This document shows, piece after piece, positions 7,521 to 16,441 of a stretch of 16,441 bases of DNA. Every line of letters starts with the position of its first letter. Within the stretch, counting starts at the first letter, position 1. Both the position numbers and the translations under genes were made by a program. Origin of the DNA: Spirogloea muscicola (taxonomy: Eukaryota > Streptophyta > Zygnematophyceae > Spirogloeales > Spirogloeaceae); the NCBI GenBank assembly GCA_009602725.1, contig WELB01000129.1:376197-392637 (forward strand), read 5' to 3'. The notes beneath the pieces were generated by a model. The model was not told the DNA's origin. It searched no databases and saw nothing but the letters and a program-made list of their open reading frames with translations.

Positions 7521-10500
7521 TTACATCCCCATCGCGACTCTCATGAATTGCCTTTTCAGAGGTCCACTGAATTGGACCGCTGCCAAACCCAGATTTCGAG
7601 CTACACTGAAGGGGCCCCACTGCACCTTAAACACTCGGTGAAGACCATCAAGAGCAGCCATCATTGCAACATTGGCCCTCCTTCGCTCGAAGTCGTACTG
7701 TGCCAGAACACTTTGCTGGCAAACAGCAGGCCACGAGTCACAATAGAGTCAGTCATCCAAGCGTGTGTCCTGCAATCAAGCACCTGCTGACCTTGACCTG
7801 CTGCATCGGTCTTCTTTGCCACAAAATAAGATGACACGGTCCACTTCAGCAAAAACTGCTGAGCTGAACCGTGTCATCTTATTTTCGAGGCATGAACTCG
7901 AAGGAAAATGGAACTATAGACTAGAATAGGCTATGGAAGATATATGAGGAACGAATAGACATACCTCTCCAATATCACCGCCATCCTCACACGCCTTGCA
8001 CAGACTCTTGACCAACTGAGATGCATCTCCAAATCCTAGATTTACTCCTTGCCCAGCTAAAGGATGAACCGTGTGGGCGGCATCCCCTATGAGGGCTAAT
8101 CTTGGCTGGACATATGTTGCTGCATGGTTGAGAATGAGCGGGAAGGACATCCTTGGGCTGAAGCTTCCTGTCACCCTAGGAGGTACTTGAAACTCATCAC
8201 CGCTAGCCGAGAAGGAGGCTGCTCGCAGCAACCTCTGAATTGGATTATCTGTTCTAGTTGAGGGGAGTGGAGCGTGATCGTGAACTAAAGCATTGTTGAC
8301 GGCTTCTGCAAATTGGGCATCATTGGCCTCTTGCAGTTGCTTGGCCATCTCTGCAGACGTAGACCAAACAATATTGGAAAAGTTGTTGCCTAGTGGCAGG
8401 AGTGCAAGTGGCCCTGTAGGGAGGAACCTTTGCCACGCAGTGGCATGTGGTCTGTCAACCTCAACAGTGGAGATAACTGCTCGCTGGTCATACTCCCAGC
8501 CAGTGGTCTTCAAGCCCGCCAGTTGACGAACCTTTGATCTCCCACCGTCGGCCCCAACCTGCTCATGACAGGAACGTATAGCAAGCAGCAGTTAAGCCAG
8601 TACAATCTCTGAGGATCTTTACTAGCACTCACAATGTCAAGTACACTGGTAGGCATGCTTTCCAGAAAGGGATAAAAGTGCGGCACTAGTAACCAGCCCC
8701 TACAGTTACTCAAGTGGCCAGGCTCACCACTAGCCTTGCTCGAAGCTGTCTACCACTGCCAAGCCTCAAGAGAGCCCAATCTTCAGCATCCACAGTGACC
8801 CCCACACTGCTGCTTGGAGGTGGAACATAAACTGGCCTGTCTTGGCTGGTGGAGCTCGTAGCAGGCCACTCTATATTCTCAACGCTATCAGGGCAGATCA
8901 GATCAACTGAAGCCAAATCCTGTGAGCAAGAGCAGAACATGTCACAGACATGTATGCGCACTTGAGTGGGCTGCTTGTGAGATGCAATTAATGTCTTTAG
9001 GAGGCTTGGAACAGAGGATTGCTGGCAATGGACAACAGCAGACAGCATGTGAAAACCTTGATGGCAAAGTAAGTCGGACCTGCAATCTGTCATATAGAGC
9101 TGAAATGAGCACCCTATTCTCCACCAAATACCTGCACCAGACAGGCACTATGTGACTTGCTTCACCTATGAAGGAAAGTTTTTTGGTACAAGTACTTAAA
9201 GGGTGATCAGCCTGCACGAGTCACGATGGAAGCAATATGAGAACGGAAGCACAGGCAGACTTTGAGCAGAGTAATTTGTTGGAAGTGATGCTGACTTCAA
9301 CCCCTGACTATTGATATACAGAATGAAGCGCATACCCAAGCCGAGGTTGGCCCACATCTGATGCGTGATATCGCACATATCCCTGACCAGCATAATCCCA
9401 CACCTGTAGAGACTTGTCATACTGGCATGAGATATCAATAGCTATCATAATGTTGACCCGGACGTGATGCTTCGAAGGATTATTGAGACATGCCTACATA
9501 GAAGCTGAGCTCCCATGTAGATGGCCAGTCAGCTTCTGTGGAACCAAGCAGAGTGAGAATTTTTGTCAAGTCAAGTGAGTTCCAGGAAGTTTGCCTGATC
9601 CTGTTGGGAACAAAACCGCCAAAAGAGAAATCAATGCTTGAGCTGCCTACCTGCATGGTGTCGAATGAAGCATGACGACGTTTTGTGATAGCTTTCCATG
9701 CACCGCATGCTATAGACACAGTCATTGCAGGAGGAAATGATGAGTAATGGAGTGGTATCGGCAGCGCCAGATTGCGACCTGTTCATTCTGTGGCACTTGG
9801 ACCCAGTACACTAGATCATGTGCAACACTGGGACAAGCTTGTCCTGCCTTTTAGAAAATTTATGGTTGATGGACTGATTGCAACAGTCCTTGGGTCAGGA
9901 ACGGAGTCCAGCTCAGTGAGTTTTATCTTGCTGAGCTCTTGAGTGTCCACTATTGAGATCCGCAAATCCTTGGTCAGTGATGATGTGGCTGCAAGCAAAG
10001 AACTCCAACAGCAGTGACAATTCAGCACAACTCACACTTGGCGGTGGAAGGTAAGATGCCCCTTCTGCTGAGCAGTCTTGTAAGCAAGCAGAAAGTGATG
10101 TCCAAGTATCTTGAAACAAGTATGTTGTCCTTGCTTGACAGCAAAGGTAGGAGGCATTGACTGTTGAAGGAATGAAGACTCTGGGAGCCAAACCTGTGCT
10201 AGAATAGGTGAGCCACCATCTATATTCATGCCATTGTTCCTTGGACCTGAGTACCCAGCATTCTTATCTACCTTGTTGCAGGAATCAAGGCACGTACTAA
10301 AGCGAGCAGCATTCTGTAACTTACCTAAACCACAAGCGAATGCAGCGCCGACCATGCCACCTCCTACAACTGCTACGTCGTAGTGATCTCTGTCGGCACT
10401 AGCTGCTTGACACAAGGACCGCGTGAAGGTAGCCTGCAGAGCAACAGGATGTCATCAATGCCGCTGGCCAGAAGAATGTGAAACAAACACCTTCTACACA

Positions 10501-11026
10501 GCCTCCCTGTTTGTTGCAGGTCAGGCTGCTACGCAGTTGAAAAGGTCTCCAGAGTATGACTTGCCAGAGCACGCCACTTGCAGCATGCCATGCTGGCAGT
10601 AAACACTGCAACTCACTGACTTGAGAAATAGAAGCCCGTGCACTGACTCAGAAGCATCTACAGTGCACATCAGCAGAATTATTGTACTCAACACACAGGT
10701 AGCTTGCTCTTGTGCAACCTGACAATTAGGCTGCTTAATGCAAGCGGAGTAAGGTGCTGCCATCCTTTTCAACGCCACTTGAGCTGAGTAGACGCGTGCC
10801 AGAGTTCTGCAATAACTGAGGCCGCATAAGTCGGGAACCTTGTCCAAATGAGCTTCACTCATGGCCATTCATGGCCATATCTAGCGACTTCATTCGATCC
10901 AAGGCTTTGGATCTTGCATTACTTGCACCCTGGAGCTAGAGACATCCTGGTTAAGCCAATCAGCTATCTGCCACACTTACGCAACAGAAGGCTTGCTGCT
11001 CACCGAAGGCAGCCTGTGGCCGCCAT
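7521..11026 (-). CDS. COQ6: Ubiquinone biosynthesis monooxygenase COQ6, mitochondrial, ten exons
   Basis: COQ6 is an FAD-dependent hydroxylase acting on the C5 position of the ubiquinone ring, at the matrix face of the inner mitochondrial membrane. Predicted exons (minus): 11026-11004, 10806-10719, 10433-10325, 9988-9848, 9709-9651, 9403-9336, 9131-9080, 8919-8728, 8558-7965, 7715-7521. They total 1521 nt, or 506 residues, slightly longer than usual. The N-terminus (MAATGCLRTLARVYSAQ) is basic and hydroxylated, like a mitochondrial presequence. Key motifs: dinucleotide-binding YDVAVVGGGMVGAA (about 55-68), GQPRLG before VENRVLISALY, the DG motif VGADGGRSKVRQ (245-256), FAD motif GDAAHTVHPLAGQG (402-415), and the family tail YDFERRRANVAMMAALDGL. 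Intron 4 (9847-9710) begins with GC rather than GT. Exon 2 could instead end at 10779 (486 residues). The first two exons rest on phase and the targeting-like sequence; the rest is firm. Confidence 0.93.
7823..7885. repeat. Foldback hairpin in the last COQ6 intron
   Basis: Arms 7823-7840 (AAAATAAGATGACACGGT) and 7868-7885 are perfect 18-bp reverse complements. Inside them TTCAGC (7845-7850) pairs with GCTGAA (7863-7868), extending the stem past a small bulge. The terminal part is A-rich. It sits in intron 9 of COQ6 (7716-7964) and resembles a tiny foldback element or a precursor-like hairpin. Confidence 0.8.
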
Positions 11027-11072
11027 TGTTCGGCTTCAAGCTGTATATATGCGTGTGTCAGGGCTCGGGCGG

Positions 11073-11186
11073 TTAGCAACAAGGATGACCAGGTTGATCC
11101 AATTGTCCGTGCTGAGGATTCTCCAAAATCTGATCGACGCGATCCCTGCGGAGCCTCATGACCAGCTCCTCTGGTTCATCGGTCAT
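11073..11186 (-). other. Possible upstream ORF or unassigned exon before COQ6
   Basis: On the minus strand an ATG at 11186 opens a 37-codon frame (MTDEPEELVMRLRRDRVDQI, then 17 more residues) that ends in TAA 46 bp before the COQ6 ATG. Its composition is more protein-like than its surroundings. It could be an upstream ORF in the COQ6 leader, the first exon of an unrecognised gene, or chance. Confidence 0.25.
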
Positions 11187-11361
11187 GGACGGGCGAGAGC
11201 TGGCAGAGATCCACGGCTTGGCGGCCAGCGGCCGCCGGCACAGGCAGGCCCCGAGCGAGCAGCAGCCCGTCTGCCGCCAATCGCAGCGCCCCGCCTGACG
11301 CAGGGCCGTGGCGTTGGCCGCGCTCCTCAAGTGTCGATCCTCACGTCGCATGTCGCAGCGA

Positions 11362-11393
<32 letters not shown>

Positions 11394-11400
11394 GCGGCGC
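11362..11400 (+). repeat. GGC trinucleotide repeat
   Basis: Nine or so uninterrupted CGG units followed by a short imperfect continuation, in the COQ6-CPP1 divergent region. Confidence 0.85.
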
Positions 11401-11412
11401 CAACGGCTCTCT

Positions 11413-11426
11413 GCTCGTTAACGAGC
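11413..11426. promoter_or_regulatory. Perfect 14-bp palindrome GCTCGTTAACGAGC
   Basis: A perfect dyad between the GGC run and CPP1. It has the form of a dimeric factor site, but that function is only inferred. Confidence 0.35.
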
Positions 11427-11453
11427 TAAACTGGGGCCACACTGGCTTTGCCT

Positions 11454-11496
11454 GCTGACGCTGACGAAGCCCTGGACGCTGATGCTGACGCTGACG
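11454..11496 (+). repeat. GCTGAC hexamer tandem
   Basis: Imperfect tandem of GCTGAC/GCTGAT units interrupted by GAAGCCCTGGAC, about 100 bp before the CPP1 ATG. Confidence 0.7.
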
Positions 11497-11555
11497 GAGC
11501 CCTTCTAAACCCCCAGGAAGACAAACCCCACAGCCAGCAACCGCGGCCGCTCGAC

Positions 11556-14071
11556 ATGGCGGCCGCCGCGGCGGCGGCGCCGGCGGCTCGCGCNGGCCGC
11601 CACGGTGAGCGCCGGCGCCGGTTGCCGCTGCGGCACGCTCACTCGCGGCCGTAGCCGCGCTCCGAGCTGCGCCGCCGCACTCTGTCGGTCAAGATTTGGT
11701 GTTGGAGGCCCCTTGAGAGGAGACGCGCGGTGCGCATGTACTGAAAGGGAGGCCACGTTAACTTATCACAATGTTCAGGCAAAAGGTAGTGCAGACATTG
11801 GGGCTACATGGAGCTAAGGGGACTAAAGTAATAGTCTGAGTGCAGGCTGGGTTGAGACAGGGGTTCAAGTCCAGGGGCCAGCTTAGGGTCACAGAGCCGA
11901 GGTTTACTTACTTACCCTGGGTCGAGAGCTCTGGCTGTGCCCTCTGGCATTGACTCGCCAACTTATGCCGCGCGCTGTTGCTGCTAGCGCTGGTTGGGCT
12001 TGAACAACAGATTCATACTCTGGTTTGGAGGGTTTATGCAAACTCCCCCGCCAGTAGGAAGACTTTTGTGCTTCTTTTTGGCCGTTTTGCAATTGAATCG
12101 TGGTTACTGTCTGAAGTATTGTGCTTGTGCTGCAGCTGGGCGCCGCCTCTCAAGTGCAGCAGGGGCCGCCGGCGGCAGCTGTGGTCAGATGGGCGCTCAG
12201 CGGCGGTGCAGCCGCTGCAGGCCATGGACGCATCCCTTGGAGGAGAGGGCGCAGCTGCAGACGAGCCCGACTTTCCCACCGGTATCTATCACTCTACCGC
12301 TCACCATGTGCAAAGATGTGATGTACTGGGTTTTGTCCACAGTCCAAGATACCTAATCGATGAAGACCAGCGTAGCTATTCGCCTGCCCACCTTCACGGA
12401 TGAGCGTTATATCCCTTTCTCGTCTCGTCTTGCCAAGCATGTTGTGGTGTAAGTAACCAAGTTCTGTGGCACCCCTACATTTTCCTCGACTCGATTATTC
12501 TTCCAAGCATGTTCGATAGTTGTCTGGCATGAGCCTCGTTCACACGGAGAGATCGAATGCTGCCGATTCGACTCTCTCTTCCGCATTTCAACTTGCCACC
12601 AGAACCAGCCCCCCTGTGCAGCAAAAGCACGTGGACATGAGCATGAACTGAACACCTGGGTAGGGGGTCCTGCACACTGCCATTTGCACTTAGCTGACAG
12701 ACGCTCAGCCTGCGGCCAGGCCCGGCTCCCGTCTTCCCCAGGTTGGGCGTTTGGGACCCGTACAAGCGGCTGGGGGTGTCCCGTGATGCATCAAACGAGG
12801 AGATCCACTATGCAAGAAACTACCTCGTGGAGCAGTACAAAGGCCATGAGAAGAGCAAGGAGGCAATCGAAAGTGCGCATGACCGTATCATCATGGAGAA
12901 GCTCCGTCTCCGCAAGGGCTCCAAGATCAACCTGAAGGTGTGTCACCTGCTGCTCTTAGCTGCAGAGTGTCAAGATGTCCCTTGCTTTCATTGGGCCTGC
13001 ACTGCCATTGAATAGTAACGACTCTGTCGCCAGACCCGGCGATAAGCTTGTATCTACACTGAGAGCATTTTGACTTGGCGAGCGACTGACTGCAAGCATT
13101 TACGTCCATCCTCTTATGTGAATTGGTTGAGCATGTCTTGGTCTGACAGGCCAACCTCAAGAAGAAGGTGGGAGAGTCCCCAGCTTGGGTGCAGGCTCTG
13201 GCCAACCGGATAGAGTCCCCCAAGCCGGCTGTCATTGCGCAGCGGGGTGCTCTCTTCCTCGCAATCGGAGCGTGGAGCGTGATCAACTCCGCAGAGGGAG
13301 GCCCCGCATTTCAGGTCTGAGGGCTTGTCTTGAGCTCTATGATTTTCATATCCTCAAGTACTCAGTATTCAGGTATCTTTGTTTCGGCTACATCAGCCTT
13401 CTGTAGTTATTTCAGTCTTAACAAATTAGCAAGTGTTGTTTATGGCATTCTCACTGGATTGTAATTGTGGCTTTGCTCTGCCATATCCAGCTCTAAAGTG
13501 TCGGAATCACGAATTCCTTACTAACAGGTCTCACATGTCTGTGCTGCTTTTTGGGCAGGTTGCGGTTGCTCTAGGACTTTGCATCTACTTCTTGAATGAG
13601 CGAATAAAGAGCTTGGGGCGTGCTTTCTTGCTCGGGTATGACGACCTGATGTTGCTCGCTTTGCTTTCACTCTTTACACGCTCCTTCACGTAATTGCAAG
13701 TGGCCTCGGTATCTTTTGCATGCATTTGCTACGCATAGCGGTGGCGAGACTGAGATCCTGTGTGCATAGACAACCTTTTAGCAACATGCTTGGCAGTGTG
13801 CATAAGGTGCTCTGTGCATGGGCCCGAGTTGTCTGCAAGCTGTCTGAAGCTGGCAAAGCCTATCCTGACACCTGGATCTCGTCGTGCATCTGGACAAAAT
13901 ATGCCCCTCTACTCCAACAGCCTCGGTGCTCTTCTCGTTGGGTGGGTGCTTGGCTCCATCATAGTCCCTCTTGTGCCGCCATTCATTCTCCCCCGATATT
14001 GGTCTCTTGAGCTGATTACTTCCCTCATCTCCTATGTATTCCTCTGGTTAGCCACAACCTTCTTGAAGTAG
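11556..14071 (+). CDS. CPP1: CPP1 / CDF1: plastid J-like chaperone membrane protein, seven exons
   Basis: CPP1 (DUF3353 family; Arabidopsis CDF1) is a chloroplast membrane protein whose J-like domain stabilises protochlorophyllide oxidoreductase. Predicted exons: 11556-11604, 12136-12281, 12438-12448, 12742-12937, 13150-13314, 13559-13635, 13921-14071. They total 795 nt, or 264 residues, close to the plant length. Residues 1-65 are rich in Ala, Arg, Ser and Gly and lack acidic residues for most of their length, as expected of a plastid transit peptide. The J-like part begins VWDPYKRLGVSRDASNEEI (72-90) and has no HPD tripeptide. ESPAWVQAL follows, then four hydrophobic segments (about 162-180, 187-201, 211-233, 244-262), ending WLATTFLK and TAG. 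Exons 4-7 are certain from family similarity. The 11-nt exon 3 and exon 1 are inferred from good splice sites and phase. An N at 11594 falls in a GCN (Ala) codon. Confidence 0.92.
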
Positions 14072-15300
14072 ACAGTTGCCGAAACTGCCCTTAGTGTCAC
14101 CGAGGTGTGCTTGCAGCACTGTGCTTACTTGTAGTCTATTGGAAATCTGGCATTCGAAAGGCCAATCCTAGGTCAAGTAGCAGTCATGTGACCTTTCTGA
14201 TGCCATTGTAGCAGTCTGTGCTCTGCTCGTAGGCACTCTGGATTTTTTGCAGTACATGGTAGGCAGTAGCTCACGTTGGCGAGACTTTCTTGTCATGTGC
14301 AAAGCTTGCAAGTATGAGTTGAGCTTGGCCACCTGTTCGTGTAACTGGTGCAAGCAATGCAGACTAACCGAGCACTACAGCAATGTGCTATGCTCTACAT
14401 GTGCCCGTGAACGTGCATCTTGTTGAGTTGGCTGGATTTCTTCATTGACAATGTCATGTCATTGTGAGCCCAATGGAAGTTGGGTGCATTCTTAGTCTAG
14501 GACGATCAATGCGTTCGTACAATAGACTTGACCTCGCTGTCGGGGGGATATATCTGTAGGCATACTCATACCCAAGACTAATGGACGTCGGAGTAAGCAG
14601 ATGGATACTTTTAAGGGGTCCATTATGCATGAAGGGGCCCAAATTCTGCGAGGCATCAAAGCAGTGGCCATACCAAAGTAAGAAGCTCTGAGAGGCCAGT
14701 CCGTAGGGCGACAAACGCCGCTACTCACGACAGTGGGTTCTCAGCTCGGGGCGCCCACGTGCTCGTCTTCCCACGGGATGTGAAGTTGCCTTTACTAGCA
14801 CCAAGGTGATGGCTGTGCAACTGTGTTTTCTCCGAATGAGACGTCTGAACTGAAGGACGTCCCTTTGGAGGTGGCAAACTGGCAATTCCTCTATGCGCTG
14901 GCCATGGACTTTCACGGGTGCTCCAGGGTTGGTGGTCCTCGCTACGCGCGCAGCTGGCCTCTCGAGCTGACCAGCAGGAAGTGTCCGGGAGTTCCCGAGC
15001 CTTGGGTGCCTTGTGCCACCGAATGCGTCCCCCAATGATGCTCCGGCGGTCCCAGCACCTTGCCCTGCACCACACCAACTGTGCCCGTGCAGCGTCTGTG
15101 GCCTGCGCACCAGCGCTTTCCTTCTAAGCTCATCTGATGGTCCAATGCTGATACGGGGGTTGTAGGCCCTGAGCTGCCCAGCCTGCAGCTACACATACTG
15201 TTGATGCAATTGAAATGCTTCCCTTGTATGCACTCGAATGGCTGTCAGCCGCTTCTTGAATACTAGTGCCTGCTCTACGTGTTGCGTAAAGGCTTGTTCT
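14072..15300. other. No recognisable gene downstream of CPP1
   Basis: About 1.2 kb read on both strands. Several open frames of 60-130 codons exist near 14450-15120 on both strands, but none has family motifs, splice-linked continuation or a persuasive start. The first part should contain the CPP1 3' untranslated region. It may hold strongly decayed transposon sequence that cannot be recognised by eye. Confidence 0.5.
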
Positions 15301-15307
15301 TCAAAAG

Positions 15308-15348
15308 ATGTCAATGTTCTGAATGTCAATGTCCTGAATGTCAATGAC
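15308..15348 (+). repeat. 15-bp tandem repeat, about 2.7 copies
   Basis: Units ATGTCAATGTTCTGA (15308-15322) and ATGTCAATGTCCTGA (15323-15337), then a partial third ATGTCAATGAC. A small minisatellite outside any gene. Confidence 0.85.
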
Positions 15349-15400
15349 AAGGGTAGCGTAATGCTCTGTGTCCTACCCGCCTGACAAGAGGAAGAAGTGG

Positions 15401-15478
15401 CACTCCCAATGGGGGCAAGGGCTGCGGAAAGCCAGCCCAAAAAGAATGGACAAAGGTTCAAAGGGGCCGAAAAAGCGT
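15401..15478 (+). repeat. Copy of the short hairpin repeat family
   Basis: CTCCCAATGGGGGCAAGGG, then the stem region GGGCTGCGGAAAGCCAGCCC (15419-15438), an A-rich part with GAATGGACAAAG, and CAAAGGGGCCGAAAAAGCG. The first part matches the 64-bp insertion at 1573-1636 almost throughout; the last part matches the copy at 6405-6475. A lysine-rich open frame runs through it but starts without ATG, so no protein is claimed. A partial related piece (GGGGCTCGCCCATAGGGG) lies at 15653-15670. Confidence 0.6.
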
Positions 15479-15912
15479 GGAGCAGCGACAAAGGGGACTA
15501 AAGAGGCTATGGTAGAGCAGGGGGAGGATGGATCACTCAGTAGTGACGAGTGAGGAGCCTCAGATCCGACAGACCAGCTCCTGGAAAACTATCCCACAAG
15601 AGAAGGGAGACGGAGGCAGGGAGGATGCTCATTATCTTTTTTTGTCGAGAGAGGGGCTCGCCCATAGGGGCTTATTATCTACTGCGCTCCTGGGCTCCAG
15701 GAGGCGAACTGCAGTATCTTGCGACGACGAGTTTCGGCCTGTTTGCAGCGTGCTCAGGTATTGCCTTGCACCAGAAAAGTGGGCGAGCTCTAGTTGGTGG
15801 CAGAAGGGCTTCGTATTGGACATCTAGTATTCAGGCATCGATCAGCGACCTTTATGTTTTGACCCGTGGTTACTGAGCGGGTCAATCTGCTGTAGGTTCT
15901 GTAGGTCCTTAG
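15479..15912. other. No supported gene between the hairpin repeat and the retroelement-like frame
   Basis: One ATG-started frame (15625-15876, 83 codons, MLIIFFCRERGSPIGAYYLL at its start) is open but matches no family I know and partly overlaps repeat-derived sequence. I see no promoter, RNA gene or splice-supported exon here. Confidence 0.45.
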
Positions 15913-16441
15913 ATGTGCTTGCCTTTGTACTTGGCCTCTTGGCCTTCGTTTGTTTCAAAAACACGGAGTTGTTCTTTTCTTTGGGCTTGCCTGTCACAGC
16001 CATTGCCCTCCTCAAGTCGCTGCAGGAGGGAGGACCACTTCTCCACTTCTCCCGTTCATCCGGCGATGGAGGTGTCTGGGATCATGCCAATCTCCTCAAG
16101 GCGCGGCAAGCCATACGTGCGGCGTCTGGACGTGGTCGCTACCCCGCGGGGCGGTGGGTCTCGTCTGCTCTTGGACGTGGTACTGATCGACGCATACAAG
16201 GCTGGCGCACCAACGTCAACCGTGTCTGGCTGGGCCACGTCCAGCGCGGAGCGCAAGAAGGAGCGGCACTACCATGATCATCCTCGAGGGGACCATCTTT
16301 ACCCGTGTGCCATGGATATCTATGGAGGCTACGGCGTGAAATGGTCCTCCCTGATCCAGCATCTGGCCCGGCTGGTTGATGCGCGTCGTCGAAGTCGGGG
16401 GGGCAGCTTGGGCCACTCCAGCATTCCGCAGGCCTTAGTTG
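15913..16441 (+). CDS. Probable C-terminal tail of a non-LTR retroelement polyprotein, incomplete at the window end
   Basis: An in-frame TAG just precedes the ATG at 15913, and the frame stays open for 176 codons to the window edge. From about 16066 it reads like the C-terminal region of algal and protist retroelement reverse-transcriptase proteins: basic GKPYVRRLDVV, a Gly-rich turn, hydrophobic LLLDVVLIDAY, a spacer, AERKKERHYH, then YPCAMDIYGGYG and a helical SLIQHLARLVDAR. The order LDVV, E-KK-HY, IYGG resembles a PD-(D/E)XK-like nuclease layout, which is an inference. The first 50 codons lack family features and may be non-coding. Codon use differs between the two parts, GC-rich only in the second. 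A degenerate host gene is the alternative. Confidence 0.45.
   Translation, partial: MCLPLYLASWPSFVSKTRSCSFLWACLSQPLPSSSRCRREDHFSTSPVHPAMEVSGIMPISSRRGKPYVRRLDVVATPRGGGSRLLLDVVLIDAYKAGAPTSTVSGWATSSAERKKERHYHDHPRGDHLYPCAMDIYGGYGVKWSSLIQHLARLVDARRRSRGGSLGHSSIPQALV

Larger units (their letters stand above)
11027..11555. promoter_or_regulatory. Divergent promoter region of COQ6 and CPP1
   Basis: The COQ6 ATG (11026, minus) and CPP1 ATG (11556, plus) point away from each other with 529 bp between them. A TATATAT stretch at 11043-11050 lies close upstream of the COQ6 ATG. The CPP1 side is strongly GC-rich and carries a GGC-triplet run (11362-11400), a 14-bp perfect palindrome (11413-11426) and a GCTGAC-type tandem (11454-11496). 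Shared regulation is inferred only from arrangement. Confidence 0.5.

Noticed and set aside
10848-11429. 193-codon plus-strand open frame across the COQ6 5' region
   Set aside because: It has no motif, runs through the GGC repeat as poly-Ala and is antisense to COQ6 exon 1.
12136-12403. Alternative frame of the second CPP1 exon (MDASLGGEGAAADEPDFPT)
   Set aside because: It looks like a transit-peptide end, but no donor gives the phase needed by the next exon. The chosen frame connects to the ATG exon and onward.
14721-15110. Overlapping open frames on both strands near 14720-15130
   Set aside because: They have high GC and several frames are open at once, with no motif or splice-linked continuation. 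They look like composition-driven chance frames.
1-16441. tRNA, rRNA, CRISPR array or bacterial operon
   Set aside because: No cloverleaf, rRNA core or spaced direct-repeat array was seen. Spliced genes and organelle-targeting peptides point to a eukaryotic nuclear genome.

Overview
The window is nuclear DNA of a photosynthetic eukaryote, most likely a green alga (prasinophyte or streptophyte grade). It carries CPP1, a plastid J-like membrane protein of oxygenic phototrophs, beside a mitochondrial COQ6. All recognised genes are split by many introns (about 140-900 bp), and plant-type TTTAGGG-like telomeric words and Ty1/Copia remains are present. I cannot name the species.

Layout. 1-2139: two degenerate, internally deleted Copia fragments facing each other as a long inverted repeat; one carries a 64-bp insertion flanked by 17-bp direct repeats. 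2537-6112 (minus): an eight-exon gene that reads in frame from a class I SAM-dependent methyltransferase into a complete riboflavin kinase domain. 6113-6308: a short divergent promoter region rich in telomere-like words. 6309-7173 (plus): a tentative gene for a small unidentified protein. 7521-11026 (minus): a ten-exon COQ6 flavin monooxygenase, convergent with the previous gene. 11027-11555: a GC-rich divergent promoter region. 11556-14071 (plus): a seven-exon CPP1 gene. 14072-15912: no recognisable gene, only repeats. 15913-16441 (plus): an open frame running off the window that resembles the tail of a non-LTR retroelement.

All exon models were assembled by hand from homology, splice-site dinucleotides and reading phase; each of the three main genes closes to a multiple of three. 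The fused kinase makes FMN, COQ6 is an FAD enzyme of ubiquinone synthesis, and CPP1 protects a chlorophyll-synthesis enzyme. They share a broad cofactor theme, but nothing shows that they are co-regulated beyond the divergent promoters. The points most worth following are the methyltransferase-riboflavin kinase fusion and a short hairpin-bearing repeat family (copies at 1573, 6405 and 15401) that inserts with target duplications and also lies within a predicted intron.
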